A DNA stretch of 64,000 nt from Acidobacterium sp. S8 (GTDB lineage: Bacteria > Acidobacteriota > Terriglobia > Terriglobales > Acidobacteriaceae): contig NZ_LMUM01000037.1 of assembly GCF_009765985.1 (NCBI RefSeq), forward strand, positions 318,113 to 382,112. Direction: 5' to 3'. The translations under genes were made by a program, and so were the position numbers. The first letter of the stretch is position 1; each line of letters begins with the position of its first letter. Below the pieces are notes generated by a model. It did not search any database, was not told the origin of the DNA, and worked only from the letters and a program-made list of their open reading frames with translations. Below are positions 17,121-26,278 of this stretch, piece by piece.

Positions 17121-20100
17121 GTGTTAGTGCCGAAATTTATAAAGCCGGAGACATTGACTCTTCGGTCCAAGATATTCTCTGGAATCAGGTACGGATCGCT
17201 TGCCCTCGCGATTACGTTCGTGGCTGCCAACGGCAGCTTTTTTCCCAGCAATGCAGCATTTGGTCAGGCTGTATCAGTGAATGGTGGCTCCATCCAGGGA
17301 ACGATCACGGATTCATCCGGAGCAGCAATCGGCAACGCGGATATTACCATTTCCGATAGGGAAACTGGTTATTCAAAGAGTCTGAAAACCGACGGCGCCG
17401 GTTTTTACAGCATCGGACCTTTGAACCCGGGCACCTACCAAGTCACAGTCGAAGCTTCCGGTTTCTCGAAGCTTGTAGTGGAAACCGTAGTTCGTACAGG
17501 TACCGCAACGCCGGGTAGTTACAGACTCAGCATTGGCGGAGCTGCGACCGAAATCACTGTCACTGCAGGCGCAGTGCAGGTCAATACCGATCAGCCAGGC
17601 GTCTCCGGCGTCATTAATGCGCAGCAGATCGATTCACTTCCTATCAACGGACGCAACTTCCTCGATCTTGCTCAGCTTGAGCCGGGCGTACAGCTGCAGG
17701 ATGGAAACTCCTTCGATCCTACGAAGGCCGGTTACTCCGCCCTCGCGGTCAACGGCATTTCTGGCCGTACCACCCGCATCATCCTCGACGGGCAGGACAT
17801 CACCGACGAAAACGTGGGAACGACCATCGTCAACGTTTCTTCGGGCGCCATTGACGAATTTCAGATCAACCACTCCACGCAGGATGTTTCCGGTGATCTG
17901 ACCTCGACCGGTCAAGTGCTGGTTGCCACCCGTTCAGGGACCAATCAGTATCACGGGCAGGCTTTTTACAATTTTCAGGACAATAACGCGGGATTCGCTA
18001 CGATTCAGGGCGTAAATGTGCCCTTCCAGCGGAATCAGTTCGGTGGACGAGTCGGCGGCCCGATCATTAAGGATAAGCTCTTCTTCTTCGCTAACTCTGA
18101 GCGTATTAAACAGGAGCAATCCGCGGCCGCATCCCTGGGCCCGCAAGTATCCGGAATTCAGGCTCTATTTCCATCAATCGGCTCCCCCTTTCGGGAGACC
18201 TACTCTACAGGAAAACTGGACTACAACGGTCCCTTTGGCGGCCACTATTTTGCCCGTGTAAATTACGATGTAAACTCCTCGGTATCGGGCTCTGGCTATT
18301 CGCTCTATTCAAACCGTGATAACACGTGGGGCATCGTAGGCGGCGCCGACTTTGTCAGCGGTGCGTTTACGCACAGCTTTCGCGGCGGTTATGAGAAGTT
18401 CCACAATCTGATCGGCGATGCTACAGCAGGAAATTCGTCTCTTTACAATCCAATTGCCGGTCTGAGTATCGACTGGGGCGCGCAGGCACTTTATACAGGT
18501 CCGAACGCAAATGCTCCGCAGGCTACCTTCCAGTCGGATAAGCAGTTCCGTTATGACGGCGGCTGGACTCACGCGGCGCACAACCTGCGCTTTGGCGGTG
18601 AGTTCAATCGTCTGCTTGGCGGCGGCTACGCATCGTTTTTCGGACTTGGTCCGAGAGCGTACGTCAGCAATTCTGGTCTCGTAAGCGGCGATCCAACGGA
18701 TCCTCTAAATTATGCATTTCACGCTGCATATTTAGGCAACGGCGAGGGATTCTTCTCTGAGAAGCCCGGTTTTGGGCTGGATGGCGGTGGCCAGGAAGAT
18801 TGGCGCATTGGTTTCTACGTTACCGATGCATGGAAGGTCCGCCCGAACCTGACCTTGACAGCTGGGCTGCGCTATAACCGCGACACGCAAAGAGCCAATC
18901 AGGATCTCGGCGCCATACCGTGCTCTGATATTGATGCAAATCTCTTTTCTTCAGTACCCTGCTCAGGAAGCGAGCCTCTGCTGGATCAGTTCGGTCCTGG
19001 ACTCGGAAATCGCGTCAGCCAGCCGAACATGAACTTCGGACCCCAGATCGGATTTGCTTACAGTCCGGGAAGCACCGCAAAGACAGTAATTCGCGGCGGG
19101 TTCGGCGTCTACTACGATTCCAACATCTGGAACAATATCCTCTTCGACCGCGAAAACCGGTTGAAAAGCGGCCTGTTCAATGCTTACAACTATATGGATT
19201 GCACAAGCACTCCGCAGGTGCCGTTCCCTGGCGGCAATACGGTCACGTCTGTAAACGGCATTCCGTTAAGTCAGGTTTGCCAGATGCCTATGTCCCAATC
19301 GGGTCCGCTGCTTGTACAGCTACAGCAGCAATACCAGCAAGCTGTTCAGGCGGCTGGTCCCGCTCTCAATCCAGCCTACGTTGGCGAAACACTGAATATT
19401 CCCAGCTCCTTCTACGCACCAAACTACGTTTCTCCCTATTCGTTGCAATGGAACTTCGGACTCCAGCGGGAAGTTCGCACTGGCCTCGTAATCTCTGCCG
19501 ACTACGTGCACAGCGCAACCCTGAAGATTCAGCAGACCATTGATATGAATCACGTGGGAGCGGCCCGATATCTCAACACTGCAGCTGCGCAAAATGCGAT
19601 TGCAGCAACATTAAGCGCCAATGGATGGGCCAGCATCGATGATGCCATTGCTAATGGAGCCACGATCGACGACTTCATGCAAAATGGTCTTGACTCAGGA
19701 AATAATGTTCTGGGTGGAGGATCTGCTCTTTTGCTAGGCGGACCTGCCAAAGGATCTACGGCGAATGGAGCAGCTTTCCCTGGCGCCAATCCGAACCTTG
19801 GTGTCGGTCTATTCAACACACCGAGCGGCCGTGCGGGATATGACGCGCTTCAGATCAACCTTCGTCAGCAGAAGCGTCGGCCTTTCCCTGGTATTGCCGA
19901 TTCAAACTTCGAAGTGTCTTACTCATTCTCGCGTATTCAGACAACTTCGAGAGGCGGATCGAATGCCTTCTTCACCGACGGCGCCTGGGACTACGATGCC
20001 CCTACTCGTTTCATGGGAGATGCCGATCTTGATCACCGGCATGCGCTGTCTTTCGGTGGTGCCTTCACCATCGCCCATCATGGTCCACAGATTGGCCTGA

Positions 20101-20729
20101 TCGGACATTTCCGCTCGGCTGCGCCTACCAATCTCCTTCTGGATAACACCACGGAAAATAACATTTACCAAACCGACGTAGACGGTGATGGACAAACTGG
20201 CGACCTGTTGCCGGCGACCAATCCGGGTGCCTTTATGCGGCAATATGGAAGTGGCAGCCTCAAAAAAGCTATCGATAATTACAACTCTTCGTATGCTGGA
20301 ACTTTAACTCCGGCAGGCAAGGCGTTGTTGAACGCTGGATTATTCACCGGTAAACAGTTGTCGCAGTTGAATGCTGTCCAGCAGCAAATCTATGACGGCT
20401 ACAGCGGGAATGCTTTTTCCAACCCGATGTTCAAGGGACTGGATGCCAGCTTTACCTATCCGATCAAGCTGCGGTTCATCTCTGAATCAGCCAGCATCGA
20501 ACCGGCAGTCGCTTTTTACAATGTCGCGAACTTTGCGTCATGGAGTGGTGCTACCGGCAATTTGTTAAACACAAACAATGCAGGGCCAGACGGTTCGGGA
20601 GCCTATGGATATGTAAACGGCACCAACGGTTTCGATTTCAAAAATCAGGAACGTGTACAGCGCGGTGCCGGTACATTCGACGTCGGCGGTCCTCGTTCTA
20701 CAGAGTTCAAGCTGACCCTCAACTTCTAA
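17121..20729 (+). CDS. TonB-dependent receptor with carboxypeptidase-regulatory-like domain (2)
   Basis: A 1202-residue outer-membrane receptor with the same layout as its upstream neighbour: signal region (SLALAITFVAANGSFFPSNAAFGQ), regulatory-like domain (GSIQGTITDSSGAAIGNADITI to ASGFSKLVVETVVR), plug (NAQQIDSLPINGRNFLDLAQLEPG; RIILDGQDITDENVG) and a barrel ending PRSTEFKLTLNF. The plug wording QIDSLPINGRNFLDL is the hallmark of the acidobacterial receptor class. No ATG opens the frame; GTG at 17121 or 17127 is the start. Sequence identity to receptor 1 outside the motifs is low, so they are not a recent duplication. Substrate unknown. A very strong terminator follows. Confidence 0.88.
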   Translation: MLVPKFIKPETLTLRSKIFSGIRYGSLALAITFVAANGSFFPSNAAFGQAVSVNGGSIQGTITDSSGAAIGNADITISDRETGYSKSLKTDGAGFYSIGPLNPGTYQVTVEASGFSKLVVETVVRTGTATPGSYRLSIGGAATEITVTAGAVQVNTDQPGVSGVINAQQIDSLPINGRNFLDLAQLEPGVQLQDGNSFDPTKAGYSALAVNGISGRTTRIILDGQDITDENVGTTIVNVSSGAIDEFQINHSTQDVSGDLTSTGQVLVATRSGTNQYHGQAFYNFQDNNAGFATIQGVNVPFQRNQFGGRVGGPIIKDKLFFFANSERIKQEQSAAASLGPQVSGIQALFPSIGSPFRETYSTGKLDYNGPFGGHYFARVNYDVNSSVSGSGYSLYSNRDNTWGIVGGADFVSGAFTHSFRGGYEKFHNLIGDATAGNSSLYNPIAGLSIDWGAQALYTGPNANAPQATFQSDKQFRYDGGWTHAAHNLRFGGEFNRLLGGGYASFFGLGPRAYVSNSGLVSGDPTDPLNYAFHAAYLGNGEGFFSEKPGFGLDGGGQEDWRIGFYVTDAWKVRPNLTLTAGLRYNRDTQRANQDLGAIPCSDIDANLFSSVPCSGSEPLLDQFGPGLGNRVSQPNMNFGPQIGFAYSPGSTAKTVIRGGFGVYYDSNIWNNILFDRENRLKSGLFNAYNYMDCTSTPQVPFPGGNTVTSVNGIPLSQVCQMPMSQSGPLLVQLQQQYQQAVQAAGPALNPAYVGETLNIPSSFYAPNYVSPYSLQWNFGLQREVRTGLVISADYVHSATLKIQQTIDMNHVGAARYLNTAAAQNAIAATLSANGWASIDDAIANGATIDDFMQNGLDSGNNVLGGGSALLLGGPAKGSTANGAAFPGANPNLGVGLFNTPSGRAGYDALQINLRQQKRRPFPGIADSNFEVSYSFSRIQTTSRGGSNAFFTDGAWDYDAPTRFMGDADLDHRHALSFGGAFTIAHHGPQIGLIGHFRSAAPTNLLLDNTTENNIYQTDVDGDGQTGDLLPATNPGAFMRQYGSGSLKKAIDNYNSSYAGTLTPAGKALLNAGLFTGKQLSQLNAVQQQIYDGYSGNAFSNPMFKGLDASFTYPIKLRFISESASIEPAVAFYNVANFASWSGATGNLLNTNNAGPDGSGAYGYVNGTNGFDFKNQERVQRGAGTFDVGGPRSTEFKLTLNF

Positions 20730-20742
20730 CCAGTCACAACTA

Positions 20743-20782
20743 AAGACAAAGCGGAGAGCCTTTTGGCTCTCCGCTTTGTCTT
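20743..20782 (+). terminator. Strong hairpin after TonB receptor 2
   Basis: An 18-bp perfect stem (AAGACAAAGCGGAGAGCC and its complement) with a TTTT loop, starting 14 bases after the stop codon. The 3' arm ends CTTTGTCTT. It probably ends the receptor transcript and isolates the small secreted protein gene downstream. Confidence 0.85.
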
Positions 20783-20859
20783 GTGCCTGACCCGGTTCGT
20801 CTCATAGGCGGCGAGTGCGCCGAGCGGTTATGATAGGTTTTCGTCAGGAGATTTTCACG

Positions 20860-21186
20860 ATGCAGGTCAGGCTTTTGGTTGTTGCCGGAATGTTCGCGCT
20901 CAGTATGGCTGGATATGCGGAGCAGCCGGCCTCCACCGTGAAAGGTTATGTCAGCGAGGAGCAATGCGGCGCTTCCCACAGTTCGCCCAGCGCTGAAGCC
21001 ACGAAATGCGTGAAGAAATGCATTCGCGGCGGGTCGGCACCCGTTCTCGTCAGCGAAGGTAAGGTCTACAAGCTGAAGGGTGAAGACACCGCAGTCCAGA
21101 ATCTTGCCGGGAAAAATGTCACCGTGAAGGGAACTGTGAACGGTGAAACGATCACAGTTCTCTGGGTGTCGGCAAGGAAATCCTAG
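20860..21186 (+). CDS. Small secreted protein
   Basis: A 108-residue protein from ATG 20860, chosen because CAGGAG lies 9 bases upstream and a signal peptide starts there (MQVRLLVVAGMFALSMAGYAEQ). The mature part has three cysteines (EEQCGAS, ATKCVKKCIRGGSA) followed by beta strands (VLVSEGKVYKLKG; VTVKGTVNGETITVLWVS). The pattern of a short strand repeat with V-x-G and a following T-V looks like an OB-fold-type domain found in many acidobacterial secreted proteins (possibly DUF5818-like). Function unknown. The three cysteines suggest a disulphide or metal site. It is a single transcription unit, convergent with the SET gene. Confidence 0.6.
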   Translation: MQVRLLVVAGMFALSMAGYAEQPASTVKGYVSEEQCGASHSSPSAEATKCVKKCIRGGSAPVLVSEGKVYKLKGEDTAVQNLAGKNVTVKGTVNGETITVLWVSARKS

Positions 21187-21233
21187 TGGAAGTCAGACCG
21201 CTGCGGTCGGCTCTGGTGATTCCAATTCCCGCG

Positions 21234-21695
21234 TTATGAGGCCTTCGATTTGCCTTTAGCAGCTTTTTTGGCGGCGCGTTCGCGCTTTTTTATTTCCTCT
21301 TCTGAAAACATGGTGCCGCGGCATTTGGCCGCTCCGCAATTGCAAAAGCACTCGTCATCTTCGCCATCGTACAGGTTGTATTCATAGGTCAGCTCTTCAT
21401 TGGCGGGAATGTCGCGGATAGCCTTGATCCAGACGCGTCCGCGCACCTCAACTGTCTGACAATTCGGGTCGCAGGAATGATTGATGAACATGGCAGTGCC
21501 GTGGCCGTCGATCACAAAAGCCCCGTCTCCAACACCGAAGAGGTAGGTTGTAGGTGAATCCTGGTACTTTTCGTCGGCTTCGTCTTTGGTGATGCGCGGG
21601 CCGGTGTATTCGATGACGCGCTCGCCTTTTTTGATAGGGGCAGTCGTATAGCAGCCGGCTGCGTGGATGGCAGAAGATCGGATAATCAGGCTCAT
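21234..21695 (-). CDS. SET-domain protein with post-SET cysteines (possible protein lysine methyltransferase)
   Basis: A 153-residue protein. The SET landmarks are complete: GERVIEYTGPRI near residues 24-35, the cofactor-binding NHSCDPN at 72-78, and ELTYEYN at 101-107, followed by a CxC-x4-C post-SET motif (C118, C120, C125). The C-terminus is a lysine-rich tail (KKRERAAKKAAKGKSKAS). In eukaryotes these motifs define S-adenosylmethionine-dependent lysine methyltransferases; in bacteria such small SET proteins occur sporadically and their substrates are mostly unknown. No signal peptide, so it is cytosolic. Its neighbours, a LysR regulator and a small secreted protein, give no clear hint of its job. 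Confidence 0.85.
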   Translation of the reverse strand: MSLIIRSSAIHAAGCYTTAPIKKGERVIEYTGPRITKDEADEKYQDSPTTYLFGVGDGAFVIDGHGTAMFINHSCDPNCQTVEVRGRVWIKAIRDIPANEELTYEYNLYDGEDDECFCNCGAAKCRGTMFSEEEIKKRERAAKKAAKGKSKAS

Positions 21696-21759
21696 GAGAT
21701 AAGGATTCGAGCCGAGTATAACGCACCTCGCGCACTGGATTGCTGCGGAAAACCAAAGC

Positions 21760-22659
21760 TTATTGCCGAAAGGTTTCTCGTGCCAGAGTAAGAAAGTTTT
21801 CTTCGAGCTCCGTTAAGCTCTGTTCCCGGTACGCCAGTTCCAGATGGCTGAAGATATTTGCTCCTCGAAGGCGGACGCAGCGCACCTCCTGATGAGCAAT
21901 TTTCTCTACACATTTCGGCGCAATAGTGACGCCCATGCCGGTGCCAACGAGGCGCAGAATCGTCAGCCAGTGCGGCGCTTCCTGCACAATGCGTGGACGA
22001 AAGCCTCCCTGCTGACATAAGCGCATGACTTTCTCCCATGCATTCTGGCCCACCCCGGGTGAGAAAAGAACAAATGGTTCTGAACGGAGATCATCGATGC
22101 GAATGGAAGCTTTGTCGGCAAGCGGGTGCTGCGCGGAAACCACCGCGATGTAAGGCTCTGGCAGCAGGACTTCGGTATGCAGAGATTTCTCCTGATCGGC
22201 ATCACGAGTGAAACCGATATCGGCGGTTCCGTTGCGCAGGGCGTCCAGCAGTCCGCTGGTATAGAACTCGCGCAGGCGCAACTCCACTTCCGGAAAGCGT
22301 CTGCGGTACTCGCTCAACATGCTCGGCAAAACCGTGAGCATGGCCGATGCGATGAACCCAACGGTGAGTGTGCCGACTTCGCCGCGACCGATACGCCGTG
22401 TGCTTTGGATATCCTCCGCAACTTTACGTAAGGTTTGCTGCGCTCGCTTCAGCAACTCCTCCCCGGCTCCGGTAAGGCGAACCTGCCGCGAGTTGCGCAG
22501 GAGCAGCGGGTGTCCGATGGCCTCCTCAAGCTTGCGAATCTGCTGCGAAAGCGGAGGCTGCGCGATGTGAAGACGCTGGGCGGCGCGGCCGAAATGAAGT
22601 TCTTCCGCTACAGCCACGAAATAGCGAAGATGTCGCAGTTCGATGCCAGTTATATCCAT
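21760..22659 (-). CDS. LysR family transcriptional regulator
   Basis: A 299-residue regulator, typical length for the family. The N-terminal helix-turn-helix is clear (LRHLRYFVAVAEELHFGRAAQRLHIAQPPLSQQIRKLEEAIG), followed by a substrate-binding domain (VGTLTVGFIASAMLTVLPSML and GLVGTGMGVTIAPKCV). The HTH with QPPLSQQI and the FxRxxR-type segment resemble the BenM/CatM-like branch controlling aromatic or hydroxylated compound degradation. The gene is divergent from a GNAT acetyltransferase (22738), with a 78-bp intergenic region, so that gene is the best target candidate along with its own autoregulation. No ligand can be named. Confidence 0.85.
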   Translation of the reverse strand: MDITGIELRHLRYFVAVAEELHFGRAAQRLHIAQPPLSQQIRKLEEAIGHPLLLRNSRQVRLTGAGEELLKRAQQTLRKVAEDIQSTRRIGRGEVGTLTVGFIASAMLTVLPSMLSEYRRRFPEVELRLREFYTSGLLDALRNGTADIGFTRDADQEKSLHTEVLLPEPYIAVVSAQHPLADKASIRIDDLRSEPFVLFSPGVGQNAWEKVMRLCQQGGFRPRIVQEAPHWLTILRLVGTGMGVTIAPKCVEKIAHQEVRCVRLRGANIFSHLELAYREQSLTELEENFLTLARETFRQ

Positions 22660-22737
22660 GAGATATGAATAAAGACAAACAATATATTGGACATATTATT
22701 CCGGCTGCGGCTAGATAACAATAAAGGAGTTACCGGG

Positions 22738-23226
22738 ATGCAGACTCTCATGCAGATCACTTTTCGTTCCTTCGAAGCAGGCCAGCCAGGTGACAGGGAA
22801 GCCTTTCGCGTTCTTAATGAGCAGTGGATCGCCAAATACTTTGTACTGGAAGAAAAAGATATCCAGACTCTGCGCGAACCGGAGAAGTACATCCTGAAGC
22901 CGGGCGGCCATATTTATATGGGTTCGATTGATGATGAGATCGTTGGCTGCTGCGCCTTGATTGCGAATGGCCTGGGCTCCTACGAAGTGGCGAAAATGGC
23001 TGTGGACGAGTCCCGACGCAACCAGGGAATCGGAAAGGCGATGCTGGCCCATGTCATTGAAGAGGCGCGATCTCTTGGGGCATACAGGCTGACGCTCGAA
23101 ACCAACAGCAAGCTGAAAAATGCCATTCACGTCTACGAATCGCTGGGATTCAAGCATACTGACCCGTCGCGCTTGGAGCCGTCGCCTTATCAGCGGGCGA
23201 ACGTGTTTATGGAGCAGTTCTTGTAA
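22738..23226 (+). CDS. GNAT family N-acetyltransferase
   Basis: A 162-residue cytosolic acetyltransferase. ATG 22738 is used because AAAGGAG sits at a fitting distance and the protein then begins at a natural position (MQTLMQITFRSFEAGQ). The acetyl-CoA-binding motif A is visible as VAKMAVDESRRNQGIGKAML (V-x-x-x-R-x-x-G-x-G), followed by a typical motif B (NAIHVYESLGFKH). The acceptor is unknown; the family includes antibiotic, polyamine and ribosomal-protein acetylases. It is read divergently from the LysR gene and may be its target. Confidence 0.85.
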   Translation: MQTLMQITFRSFEAGQPGDREAFRVLNEQWIAKYFVLEEKDIQTLREPEKYILKPGGHIYMGSIDDEIVGCCALIANGLGSYEVAKMAVDESRRNQGIGKAMLAHVIEEARSLGAYRLTLETNSKLKNAIHVYESLGFKHTDPSRLEPSPYQRANVFMEQFL

Positions 23227-23298
23227 TTCAGCCCGACGCCAATTTTCTCCCATCCTTTCGCAGGCGCATCTCGTCTATTCTTAGAGAGAAGGGATTTC

Positions 23299-24057
23299 AT
23301 GCGGCAGTTGGTTTCAGTTCCGGTGCTGATGGTAGCGTTCGTTCTGGGTGCTCCGGCGGTTTTTGGTCAACAGCAACAAAAGCAGCAGTCTGATCCGTAT
23401 CAGACGCCCCCTACGCCTCCACAGTCGCCGTCGAGCCAGCCGGATAAAAATTGCGGTGGTCAGGCTACAGGCACAGGAAAAGGACCCTGGAAGTCGAGCA
23501 GTACCTGTCCGCCGCCGGCGCAAAGTGACAGTACGCCACCGCTTCAGCCGTCACAGAATTCTGGCCAGCAGCCGAAGAAATCGACAGCGGACGACAATCC
23601 GTTCCCCGAAGATATTTCGAAAAAAGCCGCAGATGAGGCAAAGGCCCGCGATGCTGAAGCGGGTAAAGCAGCGCCTGCGCCTGAGTCCGGCGAAAGTTCC
23701 AGCCGCGACAAAATGGGCGATCTCGATCTGGAAGGCGATCGTACTGACCGGCTCGATAACGGCGCTGGTGGCGTCATCCACGATCCGAAACTCGCAACCG
23801 ACGATGTGCATGTCGGCCAGTTTTATCTGAATCGCGAAGACTACAAAGGTGCATACACGCGTTTTAAGGAAGCTACGCTGGCCGATCCTGAAAATTCCGA
23901 GGCGGTTTTCTATCTCGCTCAGGCGGCCCAGCGGATGAACCATAAGGACGAGGCCACACAGAATTATCAGCTCTATCTCACCGCTTTACCGAATGGGCCG
24001 AAAGCAAAAGAGGCACGCAAGGCGCTGCACGATCTCGGCGCTTCCTCGAAACGGTGA
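23299..24057 (+). CDS. Secreted TPR-repeat protein with a low-complexity linker
   Basis: A 252-residue protein with a signal peptide (QLVSVPVLMVAFVLGAPAVFGQ), then a long Pro/Gln/Ser-rich low-complexity segment (residues ~25-100), a charged segment (DDNPFPEDISKKAADEAKARDAEAGK) and one or two tetratricopeptide motifs near the C-terminus (VHVGQFYLNREDYKGAYTRFKEA; AVFYLAQAAQRMNHKDEATQNYQLYL). TPRs usually hold protein partners. The low-complexity part may span the periplasm. It overlaps the next gene by four bases (ATGA), so the two are likely translated together. Confidence 0.75.
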   Translation: MRQLVSVPVLMVAFVLGAPAVFGQQQQKQQSDPYQTPPTPPQSPSSQPDKNCGGQATGTGKGPWKSSSTCPPPAQSDSTPPLQPSQNSGQQPKKSTADDNPFPEDISKKAADEAKARDAEAGKAAPAPESGESSSRDKMGDLDLEGDRTDRLDNGAGGVIHDPKLATDDVHVGQFYLNREDYKGAYTRFKEATLADPENSEAVFYLAQAAQRMNHKDEATQNYQLYLTALPNGPKAKEARKALHDLGASSKR

Positions 24058-24611
24058 ATGCGGCTACACTAGCGCCCATGCACCCCGCGCTTGATTGCAT
24101 GTGTCAGGCTTATGCTGAGGCTCTGGAGCCGCTAACTGCCGTTCAGTCTCAGGCGCATCCGGCAGGAAATTTGGACCGCTGGAATGCTCAGCAAGTGGTC
24201 GAACATTTGCTGCTCAGCTACCGCAGCACGATTCGCGGACTCGAAGAAAGACTACTGAAAGGACGCGCCACCCAGGCGCCCGTTACTCCGCAACATGAAA
24301 TGATGTGGCGGCGCTATATTGGCGCCGGGGTATTTCCCGCTGGCCAGAAAGCTCCGCCAATCGTTGTTCCCGGGCAGATGGACGCTGCCCCTATGTCTGG
24401 CTTGGCACTGACTTCTTCGTTACGGACAGACTTGGAAACGATGGATGGGCTGCTCGACCAATGCGCTGCAAAGTTTGGTCCCCGGCCGATGGCGTCGCAC
24501 ATTGCATTCGGGCCACTTTCCGCAGATCAATGGCGCGAATTTCACTGCGTCCATGGACGCCATCATCTGATCCAGTTAAATTACACTATTTCTTCAACCA
24601 CTACGGGTTAG
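24054..24611 (+). CDS. DinB/DUF1569-like metal-binding protein
   Basis: A 185-residue protein predicted to form the DinB-type four-helix bundle. The metal-ligand histidines appear to be in QQVVEHLL and in VHGRHHLIQL near the C-terminus, the HxxxH spacing used in this fold. The start ATG overlaps the stop of the preceding TPR gene as ATGA, so translation is probably coupled. Members act as thiol transferases or are of unknown function. The gene converges with pilD and overlaps its end by four bases (24608-24611). Confidence 0.7.
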   Translation: MNAATLAPMHPALDCMCQAYAEALEPLTAVQSQAHPAGNLDRWNAQQVVEHLLLSYRSTIRGLEERLLKGRATQAPVTPQHEMMWRRYIGAGVFPAGQKAPPIVVPGQMDAAPMSGLALTSSLRTDLETMDGLLDQCAAKFGPRPMASHIAFGPLSADQWREFHCVHGRHHLIQLNYTISSTTTG

Positions 24612-25438
24612 TTGAAGAAGTGAAAGTACCACTTTAAGATTGGCTCTCCGTGGAAAATGACATAAATAGCTGCGGCACTCAGAAAAGAGCCAAAAGGTAG
24701 TGCGAAGGTGCGGCCGCTTTCGCGTCGATATGCAATCCACGAGATGCCGAAGATCGCGGCACCCATGACTCCGAGAAACAGCACAAGCAGCGACTGCCAG
24801 GGTCCGAGCCACGCTGCGATCATCGCCAGCAGCTTGGCATCGCCTAATCCCATGCCCTCCTTGCGACGCACCAGCCAATAAAGTCCGCGAATTAGAAGGA
24901 TGAGACTTGCAGCACAAACCGCAAAGGCAAGTGACCAAACAGCCGCGCGCCAGCCTCTCCGCAGAAAGTGGTAACCGATGCCTAAGACAATTCCCGGCAA
25001 GGTAAAGGCATCGGGAAGAAGCATTGTCTCGGCGTCCATAACGGCGAGGCCAAGCAGCAGAAAAATGAGTACCACCATCCCCACCGCTTCGAGAGTCAGG
25101 TCAAATTTGAGGTAAGACAGTAGAAACAGCGCTGCCATGGCAAACTCTATCAACGGATATCGCCATGAGATCGCCAGCCCGCAGTCCCTGCAGCGTCCAC
25201 GGAGCAGAAGCCAGCTCACAATGGGGATGTTGTCCCATGAGCGGATGGAATGCTCGCAGGCTGGGCAGCGCGATGCGGGACGGACAATCGATTCATGCTG
25301 TGGAAGGCGGGAGATGCAGACGTTCAAAAAACTGCCGAAGGCCAGACCAAACAGGACGGAAAAGATGGCGGCGAGCACAATCACTGGACGCAGTATAGTG
25401 CCTGCCGCGCTTTCCGTAGGCGCGATCAGCAACCTCAA
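24608..25438 (-). CDS. pilD: Type IV prepilin peptidase / N-methyltransferase
   Basis: A 276-residue inner-membrane aspartic protease that processes pilin or pseudopilin leaders. Its N-terminal cytoplasmic loop has the zinc-binding double Cys pair (CPACEHSIRSWDNIPIVSW...CRDC), preceded by GSFLNVCISRLP. The two catalytic aspartates sit in LAVMDAETMLLPD and the GMGLGDAKL motif. The frame opens with TTG at 25438; a GTG at 25378 is an alternative start that would begin just before the first helix. No pilin genes are adjacent, so the enzyme may serve type II secretion or pili encoded elsewhere. Confidence 0.92.
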   Translation of the reverse strand: MRLLIAPTESAAGTILRPVIVLAAIFSVLFGLAFGSFLNVCISRLPQHESIVRPASRCPACEHSIRSWDNIPIVSWLLLRGRCRDCGLAISWRYPLIEFAMAALFLLSYLKFDLTLEAVGMVVLIFLLLGLAVMDAETMLLPDAFTLPGIVLGIGYHFLRRGWRAAVWSLAFAVCAASLILLIRGLYWLVRRKEGMGLGDAKLLAMIAAWLGPWQSLLVLFLGVMGAAIFGISWIAYRRESGRTFALPFGSFLSAAAIYVIFHGEPILKWYFHFFN

Positions 25439-25503
25439 AAGCTCATTTTTGGTTGCATTTCAGCGCGAAAATGTGACCTTTTCCGGCCTTTTTGGTGCAG
25501 ATT

Positions 25504-25716
25504 TCAGGCTTTTTTTCCACCAACTAGCAGCAGTGCGCCTCCCCCGACAATAGCAAGCACCCCGAGAACCGGCGGCAGAGGAATACTGTGTGTTTCCTTC
25601 TTGGAGGCCTGAATGGGGCCCATATCGATGACCTTTTTTTGTGTTGTGTAGGTAATTCCGCCGTAAATCAGCGCGATAATCCCGATGACAATCAGAACGA
25701 TTCCAGTAACTTTCAT
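25504..25716 (-). CDS. DUF3185 family small membrane protein
   Basis: A 70-residue protein from ATG 25716. Two transmembrane helices (VTGIVLIVIGIIALIYGGI and PPVLGVLAIVGGGALLLVG) flank a hydrophilic hairpin containing YTTQKKVIDMGPIQASKKETHSIPLPP, the conserved core of DUF3185. Unknown function; found widely as a stand-alone inner-membrane protein, sometimes induced by stress. It lies between pilD and DoxX with no obvious operon partner. Confidence 0.8.
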   Translation of the reverse strand: MKVTGIVLIVIGIIALIYGGITYTTQKKVIDMGPIQASKKETHSIPLPPVLGVLAIVGGGALLLVGGKKA

Positions 25717-25818
25717 GGAAAGACTTTCCCCCTCAGACAAATACGTTGTTGTTGCTCAGAGTCGAGCGGAACCAATTTCGTTGTCCGGCAGGCTTCGATA
25801 TCCGTTCTTCGAGGAGCG

Positions 25819-26226
25819 CTAGCGTCTCCCAAGCCTGGAATCTACAGCAAGATGCCCGGATCCGCTGAAGAGGATCAGCAGAGCCAGCGCAAACAGCGAT
25901 AGCGGAAATTCAAATCCCTGTGGGCCGGTGAGTCCATGGCGCAGGTGAACGGCGATAATCGCGACTGCCATGTCGATCGCCACACCTAAGGCCGCGACGG
26001 GTACAAGCAGGCCTATAACCAGCAGCGCGCCCCCGAAAAACTCAGTAAATGCTGCAACGTAACCGAGCCAGTAGGGCATTCCGAGATGAGCCACCGTCTG
26101 CGCGAAGTTGTAAAGGGAACCGTGGGGAAAGATTTTGTGCCAGCCGTGTACGAGCATAATGACACCCAAGACAACGCGGGCAACCAGCACGCCTAATGGT
26201 CGAAATCGATCAAGCCATGCAAACAC
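25819..26226 (-). CDS. DoxX family membrane protein
   Basis: A 135-residue four-helix membrane protein. Helix 1 carries the DoxX opening (LVARVVLGVIMLVHGWHKIF), helix 2 the EFFGGALLVIGLLVPVAALG segment, and the last helix ends FSGSGHLAVDSRL. It is a compact family member of normal size, unlike the larger DoxX-like protein at 7386. No function can be assigned beyond the family-level link to thiol or redox stress. Confidence 0.85.
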   Translation of the reverse strand: MFAWLDRFRPLGVLVARVVLGVIMLVHGWHKIFPHGSLYNFAQTVAHLGMPYWLGYVAAFTEFFGGALLVIGLLVPVAALGVAIDMAVAIIAVHLRHGLTGPQGFEFPLSLFALALLILFSGSGHLAVDSRLGRR

Positions 26227-26278
26227 CTGGAGCTATTCCTTTCATGTAACGCTTTAAGTTTATATTGCGGGTTCGAGT

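Noticed and set aside
21196-21208. Small palindrome GACCGCTGCGGTC between the convergent secreted-protein and SET genes
   Set aside because: The 5-bp stem has no T-run; too weak to call a terminator.
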